A DNA stretch of 64,000 nt from Nocardia transvalensis (GTDB lineage Bacteria; Actinomycetota; Actinomycetes; Mycobacteriales; Mycobacteriaceae). A program made the position numbers and the translations under genes. The stretch covers positions 248,001 through 312,000 of the forward strand of contig NZ_JADLQQ010000004.1 of NCBI RefSeq assembly GCF_015477765.1. The letters run 5' to 3'. Positions within the stretch are counted from its first letter, which is position 1, and each line of letters opens with the position of its first letter. Under the pieces are notes generated by a model that saw nothing but the letters and a program-made list of their open reading frames with translations, was not told the origin of the DNA and ran no database searches. This document shows positions 53,548-63,359 of this stretch, in pieces.

Positions 53548-53561
53548 GGGCAGGTCCTGGT

Positions 53562-55052
53562 TCAGTGGTTCTGCGGGAAACCGAGATTCAGTCCGCCGTG
53601 GCTGGGATCGAGCCAGCGGGTGGTGACGGCCTTGGTGCGGGTGAAGAACTGCACGCCGTCGACGCCGTGCGCATGCGAGTCGCCGAACAGCGAGGCCTTC
53701 CAGCCGCCGAAGCTGTAGTAGGCCATCGGAACCGGGATCGGCACGTTGATGCCGACCATGCCGACCTCCACCTCCGTGTGGAACCGGCGGGCGGCCCCGC
53801 CGTCGTTGGTGAAGATCGCCGTGCCATTGCCGTAGGGGTTGGCGTTGATCAGCGCCAGCGCCTCGTCGTAGCTGTCCACACGGACCACCGACAGCACCGG
53901 ACCGAAGATCTCGTCGGTGTAGACGCTCATCTCGGGACGCACGTGGTCGAGAATGGTGGGGCCCAGCCAGAATCCGTCCGCCTCACCGTCGGCGCGGATG
54001 CCGCGTCCGTCGAGAACGACGGCGGCGCCCTCGGATTCACCGGCGGCGATGTAGTCGGCGACCCGGTCCCGATGCTGACGGGTCACCAGCGGGCCCATAT
54101 CGGTGCCGCGGGTGCCGTCACCGGTCTTGATCGTCTCGGCGCGCTCGCTGATCCGGGCCACCAGGTCGTCGGCGACGTCACCGACCGCCACCAGGACGCT
54201 CACCGCCATGCAGCGCTCACCCGCCGAGCCGAATCCGGCATTGACCGCGGCATCGGCGGCCAGGTCCAGATCGGCGTCGGGCAGCACCACCATGTGGTTC
54301 TTCGCCCCGCCCAGCGCCTGCACGCGCTTACCGGCGGCGGTGCCGCGCTGATAGACGTAGCGGGCGATCGGTGTCGACCCCACGAACGACACCGCCTTGA
54401 TGCCAGGGTTGTCCAGCAGTTCGTCGACGGCCACCTTGTCGCCCTGTACCACGTTGAATACGCCCGCGGGCAGACCGGCCTCGGCCCAGAGCCGGGCCAG
54501 CCACAGCGAGGCCGAGGGGTCCTTCTCACTCGGCTTGAGCACCACGGTATTCCCGGCCGCGATCGCGATCGGGAAGAACCACATCGGCACCATGGCCGGG
54601 AAGTTGAACGGCGAGATGATCGCCACCGGCCCCAGGGGCTGGCGCAGCGAGAAGATATCCACCTTCGTCGACGCGTTCTCGGTGAAGCCACCCTTGAGCA
54701 GATGCGGTATGCCGCACGCGAATTCGACGACCTCCAGGCCGCGGGTCACCTCGCCGAGCGCATCGGAGGCCACCTTGCCGTGCTCGGCGGTGATGACGGC
54801 CGCCAGCTCGTCCTTGCGTTCGTTGAGCAGTTCCCGGAACCGGAACAGGATCTGGGTGCGGCGGGTCAGCGAGGTGTCGCGCCAGGCGGGGAAGGCCGCG
54901 GCCGCCGCCGCGACGGCCGCCCGCACGTCGGCGGCGTCGGCCAGCGCGACCTGCCCGGTCACCACGCCGGTCGCCGGGTTGGTCACCGGCGCGCTCGCCG
55001 CACCGGTCCCGGTGAACGACTTACCGTCAACCCAGTGCGCAATGGTCTGCAT
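53562..55052 (-). CDS. mmsA: CoA-acylating (methyl)malonate-semialdehyde dehydrogenase
   Basis: A 496-residue enzyme from ATG 55052. It converts malonate or methylmalonate semialdehyde with CoA and NAD to acetyl- or propionyl-CoA and CO2. Typical blocks are ISPFNFPAMVPMWFFPIA, GAKNHMVVLPDADLDLAAD, the nucleophile region GSAGERCMAVSVLV, and the C-terminal FFTRTKAVTTRW. It is the first gene of the operon divergent from the PucR regulator. Confidence 0.93.
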   Translation of the reverse strand: MQTIAHWVDGKSFTGTGAASAPVTNPATGVVTGQVALADAADVRAAVAAAAAAFPAWRDTSLTRRTQILFRFRELLNERKDELAAVITAEHGKVASDALGEVTRGLEVVEFACGIPHLLKGGFTENASTKVDIFSLRQPLGPVAIISPFNFPAMVPMWFFPIAIAAGNTVVLKPSEKDPSASLWLARLWAEAGLPAGVFNVVQGDKVAVDELLDNPGIKAVSFVGSTPIARYVYQRGTAAGKRVQALGGAKNHMVVLPDADLDLAADAAVNAGFGSAGERCMAVSVLVAVGDVADDLVARISERAETIKTGDGTRGTDMGPLVTRQHRDRVADYIAAGESEGAAVVLDGRGIRADGEADGFWLGPTILDHVRPEMSVYTDEIFGPVLSVVRVDSYDEALALINANPYGNGTAIFTNDGGAARRFHTEVEVGMVGINVPIPVPMAYYSFGGWKASLFGDSHAHGVDGVQFFTRTKAVTTRWLDPSHGGLNLGFPQNH

Positions 55053-55144
55053 GGTTCTCCTTTACGGCGAGTGGTATCCCTAACTATCACGCCGTGAAGT
55101 CCCGCTGAGTGGCGACAAAGTGTCGACAATCGGGCATTTCGTAT

Positions 55145-55150
55145 TACGAT
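55145..55150 (+). promoter_or_regulatory. Leaderless -10 box of the PucR gene
   Basis: TACGAT, 6 nt before GTG 55157. Confidence 0.45.
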
Positions 55151-55156
55151 TCGTCG

Positions 55157-56755
55157 GTGCTTCCGACCGTTGCCGACATCCTCGCCATGCCCGTCGTCCG
55201 CGCCGGGGAGCCCGAGGTGGCGGGCGGTCGCGAGGGCCTGTCGCGGCCGGTGCGCTGGGTGCACGTCAGCGAGGTCTCGGATGTGGCGACGCTGCTGGCC
55301 GGGCGCGAACTCATCCTCACCACGGGGCAGCCGCTCGCGCACGGCACCCGGGCGAGCGTGACATATCTGGAATCGCTGGCGGCGGCGGGTGTTTCGGGGC
55401 TGGTCGTCGAACTCGGCAGCTACGTCACCGAATTGAGCCCGCCTGTTGTCGCCGCTGCCGACCGGCTCGGCCTGCCGGTCGTCGCGCTGCGGCGCATCAC
55501 CCGATTCGTCGAGGTCACCGAGTCCGTGCACCGGGTGATCGTGGCCGACCAGTACGCGGAACTGGAATTCGCGCATTCGGTGCACGAGACCTTCACCGCG
55601 CTGAGCGTGCGGCGCGCCTCCCTGCCCGAGATCGTGAAAACCGCGGCGAACCTACTGGATTCGTCGGTGATCCTGGAGGATCTGGCGCATCGGGTGCTGG
55701 CGCTGACCGCCCGGCACACCTCCACGGCGGCGCTGTTGGAGAACTGGGAATCCACCTCGCGTATGCTCTCCGACGACTGGAGTGTGGTGCCGGTGGGCCC
55801 GCATACCCAGCGCTGGGGGCGGCTGATCCTGCGCTCCAACCGAATTCCCACCGCCCGCGCCCGGATGGTGCTCGAACGCGCCGCCCAGACGCTGACCCTG
55901 CACCGGATGATCGAGAAGGATCGGTTCGGACTGCACCGGCAGGCTCAGACCGGTCTCATCGACGATATGGTCGGCGGCCGCGTCAGCGACGAGCAGGACG
56001 CGGTGGCGCGGGCCGCGGCGCTCGGGCTGGCCCGCCGGGCCCGGTACGTGCCGCTGGCCATCCATGTCGCCGCACCGGTCGAAGCGGATCCGGTGGCGCG
56101 GCAGCGGCGCGGGGCGGCGCTGCTCGACGCGGTCGGGCACGGTGTGGCGCTGACCAAGGCGACGGCGTTGAGCGCCGCCGATCAGCACCGGGTCACCGTG
56201 ATCCTGGCCGTCGGCCGCGGCGGTGATCTCGACGAGCGGCTCGGTGAGGTGTGCACGGCCATCGGCGCGGAGGTGCGCCGCGTCGACGGGGTGCGCAGGG
56301 TCGCGATCGGTGTGGGCGCGGAATCGGAGTCGCTGCTGGACACCGCGCGCGAGCTCACCCACGCCGGGCACGTCGCCGAGGTGGCGCTGTCGCTGAAATC
56401 GGCTGCGCCACGCGCCTTCTACCGCAGCGGCGACGTCCGGTTGCGCGGGCTGCTGTCGCTGATCCGCAACGAGCCCGGCGTGCAGCGCTTCGCCGAGACC
56501 GAGCTGAGCGCGCTGCTGCGCCACGACATCCGCCACCGCGGTGATCTCGCCGTCACCCTGCGGCAGTTCCTCGACGTGGCCGGGAACAAGACCGAGTTGG
56601 CCCGGCGGATGAATATCAGCAGGCCCACCCTCTACGACCGGTTGGCGCGCATCGAACGCATCCTCGATGTCGATCTCGACGATGGGGAGGTCCGCACCTC
56701 GCTGCACACCGCATTGCTCATCCGCGACCTGACCGCCATGCCCGACGAAATGTAA
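55157..56755 (+). CDS. PucR family transcriptional regulator
   Basis: A 532-residue regulator; GTG 55157 follows a TACGAT -10 box and begins the conserved PucR N-terminal region (LPTVADILAMPVVRAGEPEVAGG split here in two parts for reading, then WVHVSEVSDVATLLAGREL). A middle GGDEF-like region spans ~330-430. The C-terminal helix-turn-helix (GNKTELARRMNISRPTLYDRL) binds DNA. PucR proteins regulate purine, amine and amino acid catabolism. It is divergent from the mmsA operon and precedes the permease gene, so it probably controls both. Confidence 0.88.
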   Translation: MLPTVADILAMPVVRAGEPEVAGGREGLSRPVRWVHVSEVSDVATLLAGRELILTTGQPLAHGTRASVTYLESLAAAGVSGLVVELGSYVTELSPPVVAAADRLGLPVVALRRITRFVEVTESVHRVIVADQYAELEFAHSVHETFTALSVRRASLPEIVKTAANLLDSSVILEDLAHRVLALTARHTSTAALLENWESTSRMLSDDWSVVPVGPHTQRWGRLILRSNRIPTARARMVLERAAQTLTLHRMIEKDRFGLHRQAQTGLIDDMVGGRVSDEQDAVARAAALGLARRARYVPLAIHVAAPVEADPVARQRRGAALLDAVGHGVALTKATALSAADQHRVTVILAVGRGGDLDERLGEVCTAIGAEVRRVDGVRRVAIGVGAESESLLDTARELTHAGHVAEVALSLKSAAPRAFYRSGDVRLRGLLSLIRNEPGVQRFAETELSALLRHDIRHRGDLAVTLRQFLDVAGNKTELARRMNISRPTLYDRLARIERILDVDLDDGEVRTSLHTALLIRDLTAMPDEM

Positions 56756-56904
56756 TCGGGCTCACAGCTTTCCGGTCGAAATGTCGCATTTGTGGCTGGA
56801 GTCACACAGTTCGTTGCTGGTGGTAACGCCGTTTCATCTCGCGGCAACATGGCGGCCTCGACAATTCACCAAGGTCTTTCGACCGAGTGATGAGGAGTTG
56901 TGGC

Positions 56905-58410
56905 ATGGACACCAGCACGGTCAGGCCGGCGGCCGCCGACGAGCACGGACATATGCACCGGCTGAAACCGAATGCGGTCGGCCTGCTCGGCGTGGTGTTC
57001 ATGGCGATCGCCACCGCGGCACCGATCACGGCCATGACCGGGAATGTGCCGTTCATGATCAACTCGGGCAGCGGGATCGGCACGCCCGCGGCATTTCTGA
57101 TCGCGATGGTGGTGCTGGCGGTGTTCTCGGTCGGGTTCACCACCATGTCCAAGCACATCACCGCGACCGGCGCGTTCTACGGGTTCATCTCCTACGGACT
57201 CGGCCGCACCATGGGCTTGGCGGCCGGGTTGCTGGCGGCCTTCGCATATATGGTCTTCGAGCCGTCGATCGTCGGCATTTTCGCCAGTTTCGCCACCAAC
57301 ACCTTCACCGATCAGGCGGGTGTGCACATTCCGTGGTGGGTCTTCGCGATCGTGATGCTGGCGATCAATGCCATGGGCACCTGGTTCGGTGTCGCCGTCG
57401 CGGAGAAATTACTGGTGGCATTGCTCGCCACCGAGGTGACCGTGCTGGCGGTGATGGCGGTCTCGGTCGCGCTGCACGGCGGTGGGCCGGACGGATTTTC
57501 GCTCACCCCGCTCAATCCGGTGAACGTATTCCACGGTGCCTCGGCCGGTTTGGGGTTGTTCTTCGCGTTCTGGTCGTGGGTGGGTTTCGAATCGACCGCC
57601 ATGTACGGCGAGGAGTCGCGCGATCCGAAACGAATCATCCCGCGCGCCACCATGGTTGCGGTGCTGGGTGTCGGCATCTTCTATGTCTTCGTCTCCTGGA
57701 TGGCGATTTCCGGCAACGGGCAGGATCGGGCGGTGGCGCTGGCCGGGTCGGACAATCCGATGAACGTCTTCTTCAACCCGACCACCCACTATGTCGGGCA
57801 CTGGGCCGTCGACGTGATGCAGTGGCTGATGATCACCGGATCGCTGGCCTGCGGGATGGCCTTCCACAACTGCGCGGCCCGCTACCTGTACGCGCTGGGG
57901 CGCGAGGGCGCGCTGCCCGGCCTGCAGCGCACCGTCGGCCGCACCCATCCCAGGCATGGTTCACCGCATATCGCGGGCGTGGTGCAGACCGTGGTCGCGG
58001 CGCTGATCGTGCTGGCCATGGGGCTGGCGGGTAAGGATCCCTACAACGGCATCTACACGCTGCTGGCGATTCTGGGCACCATGGCGATCCTGGTCGTGCA
58101 GTCGGTGTGTTCGTTCGCGGTACTGGCGTATTTCCGCACGCATCACCCCGAGAGCCGGCACTGGTTCCGCACGCTGGTCGCTCCGCTGCTCGGCGGGCTG
58201 GCGATGCTCGGTGTGGTGGCGCTGCTGGTGTTCAACATGAGTACCGCGGCGGGCAGTGAGGCCGGTTCGGTGATTCTGAAGGCGACGCCGTGGCTGGTGG
58301 CCGCGGTCGCGCTCTTCGGCATCTGCTACGCCCAGTACCTGAAACGCCGCGATCCGGACCGTTATCTGCTGCTGGGCCGCACGGTGCTGGAGGAAACCCA
58401 CGAGCGGTGA
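56905..58410 (+). CDS. APC family amino acid/amine permease
   Basis: A 501-residue transporter from ATG 56905, with AGGAG upstream. It has about 12 helices; the first is VGLLGVVFMAIATAAPITAM. The region WSWVGFESTAMYGEESRDPKRIIPRAT (shown in the family as GFE...EE) is a hallmark of APC amino acid permeases. It would import the amine or amino acid used by the catabolic operon. The deaminase gene follows 36 bp later. The 149-bp gap before it has no clear operator. Confidence 0.87.
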   Translation: MDTSTVRPAAADEHGHMHRLKPNAVGLLGVVFMAIATAAPITAMTGNVPFMINSGSGIGTPAAFLIAMVVLAVFSVGFTTMSKHITATGAFYGFISYGLGRTMGLAAGLLAAFAYMVFEPSIVGIFASFATNTFTDQAGVHIPWWVFAIVMLAINAMGTWFGVAVAEKLLVALLATEVTVLAVMAVSVALHGGGPDGFSLTPLNPVNVFHGASAGLGLFFAFWSWVGFESTAMYGEESRDPKRIIPRATMVAVLGVGIFYVFVSWMAISGNGQDRAVALAGSDNPMNVFFNPTTHYVGHWAVDVMQWLMITGSLACGMAFHNCAARYLYALGREGALPGLQRTVGRTHPRHGSPHIAGVVQTVVAALIVLAMGLAGKDPYNGIYTLLAILGTMAILVVQSVCSFAVLAYFRTHHPESRHWFRTLVAPLLGGLAMLGVVALLVFNMSTAAGSEAGSVILKATPWLVAAVALFGICYAQYLKRRDPDRYLLLGRTVLEETHER

Positions 58411-58446
58411 GCCCGGACGCCGATGCCGGACGCGGGCGATGGCACC

Positions 58447-58905
58447 ATGATCATCATGATCAAAGCCGAGCAGCTGCTGGAGGCGGCATACGAACAAGCG
58501 CAGCGAGGACTGGCCGAAGGCGGTATCCCGATCGGGGCCGCGCTGTTCGATTCCGCCGGAAATCTGTTGGGGCGCGGGCACAATCGGCGCGTACAAAACG
58601 ACGACCCGAGTGTGCACGCCGAGACCGACGCCTTCCGCAACGCGGGCCGTCGCCGCGACTATCGCGACACCATCATGGTGACCACGCTGTCGCCGTGCTG
58701 GTATTGCAGTGGGCTGGTGCGCCAGTTCAACATCGGCACGGTCATCGTGGGTGAGGCACGGACCTTCTCCGGCGGCCACGACTGGCTCGCCGAGAACGGG
58801 GTGTCGGTCACGGTGCTCGACGATCCGCGGTGCATCGAGATGATGGAGAAGTTCATCGCCGAGCAGCCGCAGCTCTGGTACGAGGACATCGGTGTGGCCG
58901 ACTAG
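58447..58905 (+). CDS. Cytosine/nucleobase deaminase
   Basis: A 152-residue zinc deaminase. I use ATG 58447; ATG 58423 is in frame. The zinc site is HAETDAFRNAG (His ligand and proton-shuttle Glu) and SPCWYCSG (two Cys), and the N-terminal block is RGLAEGGIPIGAALF. The length and the C-terminal WLAENGVSVTVLDDPRCIEMM match yeast-type cytosine deaminases. It would release ammonia from a nucleobase, consistent with a pyrimidine to beta-alanine route through the aminotransferase and MmsA. Confidence 0.87.
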   Translation: MIIMIKAEQLLEAAYEQAQRGLAEGGIPIGAALFDSAGNLLGRGHNRRVQNDDPSVHAETDAFRNAGRRRDYRDTIMVTTLSPCWYCSGLVRQFNIGTVIVGEARTFSGGHDWLAENGVSVTVLDDPRCIEMMEKFIAEQPQLWYEDIGVAD

Positions 58906-59046
58906 CTGTCCTCCGGTAAACGTCGTCGAGGCGACGCCTGCTGCCGGTTTCCGGCACGAACGAAAAATCGCGTGCGCTCGCGACCGGTATTTGGGAAGGC
59001 TGGAAGGGTCAGTGCCACTCCACCTTTCCCGACACGAAGGACAGTG

Positions 59047-59910
59047 ATGACCACGCGAGAGTTCCGGTTCGGTGCCAGCATGCGGGCCTCGGCCTCGAAG
59101 ACCGAATGGCAGCAGGCGGCACGTCAGGTCGAGGATCTCGGGTACGACGTGCTGCTCGTCCCGGACCATCTGGGGATGGTGGCGCCCTTTCCCACGCTGG
59201 TCTCCGCCGCCGACGTGACCGAGCGGGTCCGGCTGGGCACTTTCGTCCTCAACGCCGGCTTCTTTCGACCGGCCCTGCTGGCCCGCGACGTCGCGGCCGT
59301 GGACCAGCTCAGCGACGGCCGGTTCGAATTGGGACTCGGCGCAGGGTATGCCCGGGAGGAATTCGAGGCGGCCGAGATTCCGTTCCCGAGTGCGGGCAGC
59401 CGCATCGATCATCTCGAACACACGGTGACCGAGGTGCGGCGACTGTTGGCGGATCCGGCTCATCAGCCGCGCCCGGTGCAACCGCGCATCCCGATCGTCG
59501 TTGCGGGGCAGGGTGATCGGCTGCTCACGCTCGCCGCCCGGCACGCCGACACCGTCGGCATCGCCGGCGTGCAGCCCGGCGACGATGTGACGCAGCGGGG
59601 CACGCTGCCCGAGCGCGTCGATCTCCTGCGCCGGGCGGCCGGGGAGAGGTTCGCCGAGCTGGAACTCAATCTGATGATCCTGTCCGTCCACATCGACGGC
59701 TCCGGCCCGGCCGACTTCGGATTGGCCCCCCTGTTCTATCCCGACTTCTCCGACGAGCAACTGCTGACCGTGCCCACGGTGTTGCACGGCTCCGAAGAAG
59801 GGATCGCCGACACCCTGCGCGAGTTCCGCGACCGCTTCGGAATCACCTACTTCACGGTGACCAGTCACGACATGCAGGCCTTCGCCAAGGTGATCGCCCG
59901 GCTGCGCTGA
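59047..59910 (+). CDS. F420-dependent LLM-class oxidoreductase
   Basis: A 287-residue TIM-barrel protein from ATG 59047. Blocks typical of the MSMEG_2516-like LLM group are REFRFGASMRASASKTEWQ, VPDHLGMVAPFPTLVSAA and DGRFELGLGAGYAREEFEAA. The family uses F420 or FMN to oxidise or reduce alcohols, aldehydes or amines. It is probably separate from the catabolic operon, with a 141-bp gap and no obvious promoter beyond AT-rich sequence. Confidence 0.85.
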   Translation: MTTREFRFGASMRASASKTEWQQAARQVEDLGYDVLLVPDHLGMVAPFPTLVSAADVTERVRLGTFVLNAGFFRPALLARDVAAVDQLSDGRFELGLGAGYAREEFEAAEIPFPSAGSRIDHLEHTVTEVRRLLADPAHQPRPVQPRIPIVVAGQGDRLLTLAARHADTVGIAGVQPGDDVTQRGTLPERVDLLRRAAGERFAELELNLMILSVHIDGSGPADFGLAPLFYPDFSDEQLLTVPTVLHGSEEGIADTLREFRDRFGITYFTVTSHDMQAFAKVIARLR

Positions 59911-59922
59911 CGGGCGGGCGAG

Positions 59923-60318
59923 TCAGGAGTTGCCGAACAGCTGCAGCAGCTGGGCTTTGCCGAACATGGTCGCCGAGTCGCGCGCCGAGGGGGTACCGGC
60001 GTCCGGGTCGGCGCCCGCTGCCAGCAGCGCCCGCACGATCTCGTCCTCGCCCTTGAACACCGCGCCCGCGGCCGGGGTCTGCCCGCGGTCGTTGGCGCGG
60101 TTCGGATCGGCGCCGCGATCCAGCAGCACTCGCACGGCATCCAGATGGCCGTGATAGGCGGCCAGCATGAGCAGCGTGTCGCCGCGGTCGTTCGTCAGGT
60201 TCACCGGCACACCCGCGTCCAGATATGCGGTCAAAGCCGTCACATCGCCCGCGCGGGCCAGGTCGAACAGCTTGGTCGCCAGCTCGATCAGCTCGGGATC
60301 GGTCCCTTCGTTGTCCAC
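59923..60318 (-). CDS. Small ankyrin-repeat protein
   Basis: A 131-residue protein. GTG 60318 lies 7 nt after a TAGAAG box; a longer ATG form at 60345 is possible. It carries about three ankyrin repeats (GDVTALTAYLDAGVPVNLT, GDTLLMLAAYHGHLDAVRV, GQTPAAGAVFKGEDEIVRA). Ankyrin repeats bind other proteins. It is convergent with the oxidoreductase, 12 bp away. Confidence 0.83.
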   Translation of the reverse strand: MDNEGTDPELIELATKLFDLARAGDVTALTAYLDAGVPVNLTNDRGDTLLMLAAYHGHLDAVRVLLDRGADPNRANDRGQTPAAGAVFKGEDEIVRALLAAGADPDAGTPSARDSATMFGKAQLLQLFGNS

Positions 60319-60486
60319 CAGCCCACTTCTACCAGCTCGCGGCATCCGTGTTCGGCAACATCGCGGCAACGCGCGTGGGTACCATGGCCGTCGAGGGCGA
60401 CTCGCCCGCAACCGGACAGGGAACGTGGCCGTGCACAGCGCATCCGACACCGCATCCGTCGTGTGCCTCGACGAAAGTGCGCCGAG

Positions 60487-60726
60487 GTGAGCACGCGCGA
60501 GCCACTCCCCGAACCGGAGCATTCACAAGCGCTCGATTCGGTCCGCGAATGGGCGCACACCATCGAAACCGATGCGGGGCCCGGCTATCGCGTCGAGCGC
60601 GAACCGAACCCGCCCTTCGGCTGGAATCTCGTCGACGGCGAAGGCGCAATCGTCTGCAGCGGCAGCCTGGACCGTTTGGAGCAGTGGGTCCTGCGCCGCA
60701 CCCGTCCTCCGGAGGTGGAGGGATAG
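60487..60726 (+). CDS. Small hypothetical protein
   Basis: A 79-residue protein from GTG 60487. It has a compact mixed fold with WAHTIETDAGPGYRVERE, FGWNLVDGEGAIVCSGSLD and WVLRRTRPP. No family is recognised. It is a plausible small gene because the codon use matches its neighbours and no other frame is better, but it is uncertain. Confidence 0.5.
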   Translation: MSTREPLPEPEHSQALDSVREWAHTIETDAGPGYRVEREPNPPFGWNLVDGEGAIVCSGSLDRLEQWVLRRTRPPEVEG

Positions 60727-60753
60727 CGACGCTCTACCCGATCCATAGCGCCG

Positions 60754-61497
60754 CTAGGTGAGGACGAGCAGTTCGGTCGACGAGGCCGTTTCGACCCGGA
60801 GTCCGGCCTTCTCGGCGACGCGGGCGAGGTCGCGGATGCCGGCGGGTTCGGAGCGGGTGGCTACCAGTGCTCGCGCCAGTAACCCCTTGTGGTGCTTGTT
60901 GAAATGGCTGACCACCGTGCGGGTGCCGTCGGGGCGTTCGGTGAGAACCGTAGCGGTGATAGCACCCGGAATGCGGCCCAGCTGCTGATAGGTGCCCGAA
61001 CGCAGATCGACCACCAGCTGCCCGGCGGTCTCCGCGCGCAGCGCCGGAGCCAGGACCGGCTTCCAGATCGACGCCAGGGTCGGCAGTCCGGGCAGTTTCG
61101 AGCCGCCCGACAGCCGATAGGCGGGAATCGGGTCGCCCGCGCGCGCCACCCCGAACAGCGCCGAGCCGATGGCCAGGCGGGAGAGCGCCTTCTCGCGCTG
61201 AGCCTTGGTGAACGAACCGGCATCCAGTGCGTCGTAGAGCACACCGGTGTAGCGCTCGAGGGCGGGGCGGGTGGCGGAGGTGCGCAGGGCGGCGTTGCGC
61301 GCGAGCTCGGTATCAGCCCCCTTGCCGAGACCCAACGCGGTGCGCGCGGCGTCCGGCTCGGCCGCCAGCGCGATCAATTCGGTGACCAATTTGTCGCGCA
61401 CCGCGGTGAGCTGCGGCAACGACAGGGCATCCAGGTCCAGCGGGCCGAGTTCACCGCCGTCGGACTTGGTTTCGGAGGGAGGCAAGATCACCAGCAC
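60754..61497 (-). CDS. yaaA: YaaA family peroxide-stress protein
   Basis: A 247-residue protein from GTG 61497. The N-terminal [37 protein letters not shown] (shown in two parts) and [13 protein letters not shown] are diagnostic for YaaA/DUF328. The C-terminal [14 protein letters not shown] is also conserved. In E. coli YaaA limits intracellular iron damage during peroxide stress. It is divergent from proS. Confidence 0.9.
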   Translation of the reverse strand: MLVILPPSETKSDGGELGPLDLDALSLPQLTAVRDKLVTELIALAAEPDAARTALGLGKGADTELARNAALRTSATRPALERYTGVLYDALDAGSFTKAQREKALSRLAIGSALFGVARAGDPIPAYRLSGGSKLPGLPTLASIWKPVLAPALRAETAGQLVVDLRSGTYQQLGRIPGAITATVLTERPDGTRTVVSHFNKHHKGLLARALVATRSEPAGIRDLARVAEKAGLRVETASSTELLVLT

Positions 61498-61541
61498 GAG
61501 CCGATACGGTAATGCTTTGCGAGCACGGTCGGAGCACGGGC

Positions 61542-61547
61542 TACGCT
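61542..61547 (+). promoter_or_regulatory. Leaderless -10 box of proS
   Basis: TACGCT, 8 nt before GTG 61556. Confidence 0.4.
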
Positions 61548-61555
61548 GTGCAGCC

Positions 61556-63313
61556 GTGATCACCCGTCTGTCCCACCTGTTCCTGCGCACCCTGCGTGAC
61601 GATCCCGCCGACGCCGAGGTGCCCAGCCACAAGCTTCTCGTCCGTGCCGGATACATCCGTCGCGTCGCGCCGGGGGTGTACTCGTGGTTGCCGCTGGGCC
61701 TGCGGGTCCTGCGCAAGGTCGAGACCGTGGTGCGGGAGGAGATGGACGCCATGGGCGGCCAGGAGATTTCGCTGCCCGCGCTGCTGCCGCGTGAACCGTA
61801 CGAGACCACCAACCGCTGGACCGAGTACGGCGACAGCCTGTTCCGGCTGCAGGACCGCAAGAAGGGCGACTACCTGCTCGGGCCGACGCACGAGGAGTTG
61901 TTCGCGCTCACGGTGAAGGGTGAGTACAACTCCTACAAGGATCTGCCGGTCACGCTCTACCAGATCCAGACCAAGTACCGCGACGAGGAGCGGCCGCGCG
62001 CGGGCATCCTGCGCGGGCGCGAGTTCATCATGAAGGACTCGTACTCGTTCGACCTGGACGAGGACGGGCTGAAGAGAAGCTACAACGCGCATCGCGAGGC
62101 GTATCGGCGGATCTTCGACCGGCTCGGGGTGAGGTACGTGATCGTCGCGGCCACCTCGGGCGCGATGGGCGGTAGCGCGTCGGAGGAATTCCTGGCCGAC
62201 AGTCCGGTCGGCGAGGACACCTACGTGATCTGCCGCGAGTCCGGGTATGCGGCGAACGTCGAGGCCGTGGTGACGCCCGCGCCGCCGGAGATCCCGATCG
62301 AGGGGCAGCCCGCGGCGCAGGTCCACGACACCCCCGACACCCCGACCATCGCCACGCTGGTCGACTGGGCCAATTCCGCTGGGATCGCGGAGCAGTACGG
62401 GCGCCCGATCACCGCGGCCGACACGTTGAAGAACGTGATGGTCAAGCTGCATCACCCCGACGGCAAGACCGAGATCGTCGGCATCGGCATCCCGGGCGAT
62501 CGCGAGGTCGACGACAAGCGGCTGGGCGCCTCGCTGGAACCGGCGGAGGTGGAACTGCTCACCGACGCCGACTTCGCCGCCAACCCTTTCCTCGTGAAGG
62601 GCTACATCGGCCCGAAGGCGCTGCAGGACAACGGGGTTCGCTACCTGGTCGACCCGCGGGTGGTGTCGGGCACGTTGTGGATCACCGGTGCCGACGCACC
62701 CGGTAAGCATGTGGTCGGCCTGGTCGCGGGCCGCGATTTCACCCCCGACGGAACCATCGAGGCCGCGGAGGTCCGCGACGGCGATCCCTCGCCCGACGGC
62801 CGCGGCGTGCTGCACGCCGCGCGCGGCATCGAGGTCGGCCACATCTTCCAGCTCGGCTACAAGTACACCGACGCCTTCGAGGTCGACGTGCTCGGCGAGA
62901 ACGGCAAACCGGTCCGGCTGATCATGGGCTCCTACGGCCTCGGCGTCTCCCGCATGGTCGCGGTCCTCGCCGAACAGATGCACGACGACAAGGGCCTGCG
63001 CTGGCCCCGCGAGGTCGCCCCCTTCGATGTCCACGTCGTCATCGCCAACAAGGATGCCGCCGCCCGCGAGGGTGCGGAACAGCTTGCCGCACAACTGGAT
63101 GCGTCGGGCCTCGAGGTCGTGCTCGACGACCGCACCGCCTCCCCGGGCGTCAAGTTCAAAGACGCCGAACTGCTGGGCATGCCGCTGGTCCTGGTCGTCG
63201 GCCGCGGCTGGGCGGACGGCAAGGTCGAGTTGCGCGACCGCTTCACGGGCACGAGCGAGGAGATCGCGGCCGACCAGGCCGTAGCAGCGGTGCTGACCAA
63301 GGCCCGCGGCTGA
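61556..63313 (+). CDS. proS: Prolyl-tRNA synthetase
   Basis: A 585-residue class II synthetase from GTG 61556. Motif 1 is in [21 protein letters not shown], motif 2 in [17 protein letters not shown], and motif 3 in [14 protein letters not shown]. An insertion (~225-400) is the bacterial-type editing domain (INS) that clears Ala-tRNAPro. The anticodon-binding domain is at the C-terminus ([30 protein letters not shown]). It charges tRNA-Pro with proline. It matches Rv2845c. Confidence 0.97.
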   Translation: MITRLSHLFLRTLRDDPADAEVPSHKLLVRAGYIRRVAPGVYSWLPLGLRVLRKVETVVREEMDAMGGQEISLPALLPREPYETTNRWTEYGDSLFRLQDRKKGDYLLGPTHEELFALTVKGEYNSYKDLPVTLYQIQTKYRDEERPRAGILRGREFIMKDSYSFDLDEDGLKRSYNAHREAYRRIFDRLGVRYVIVAATSGAMGGSASEEFLADSPVGEDTYVICRESGYAANVEAVVTPAPPEIPIEGQPAAQVHDTPDTPTIATLVDWANSAGIAEQYGRPITAADTLKNVMVKLHHPDGKTEIVGIGIPGDREVDDKRLGASLEPAEVELLTDADFAANPFLVKGYIGPKALQDNGVRYLVDPRVVSGTLWITGADAPGKHVVGLVAGRDFTPDGTIEAAEVRDGDPSPDGRGVLHAARGIEVGHIFQLGYKYTDAFEVDVLGENGKPVRLIMGSYGLGVSRMVAVLAEQMHDDKGLRWPREVAPFDVHVVIANKDAAAREGAEQLAAQLDASGLEVVLDDRTASPGVKFKDAELLGMPLVLVVGRGWADGKVELRDRFTGTSEEIAADQAVAAVLTKARG

Positions 63314-63320
63314 GTTCGAC

Positions 63321-63348
63321 GGGCCGCCCGGGTTTCGCCGGGCGGCCC
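63321..63348. terminator. Bidirectional terminator after proS
   Basis: Perfect 11-bp hairpin GGGCCGCCCGG / CCGGGCGGCCC with loop GTTTCG, between convergent proS and the DUF4439 gene. Confidence 0.75.
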
Positions 63349-63359
63349 GACCAGGTTCG

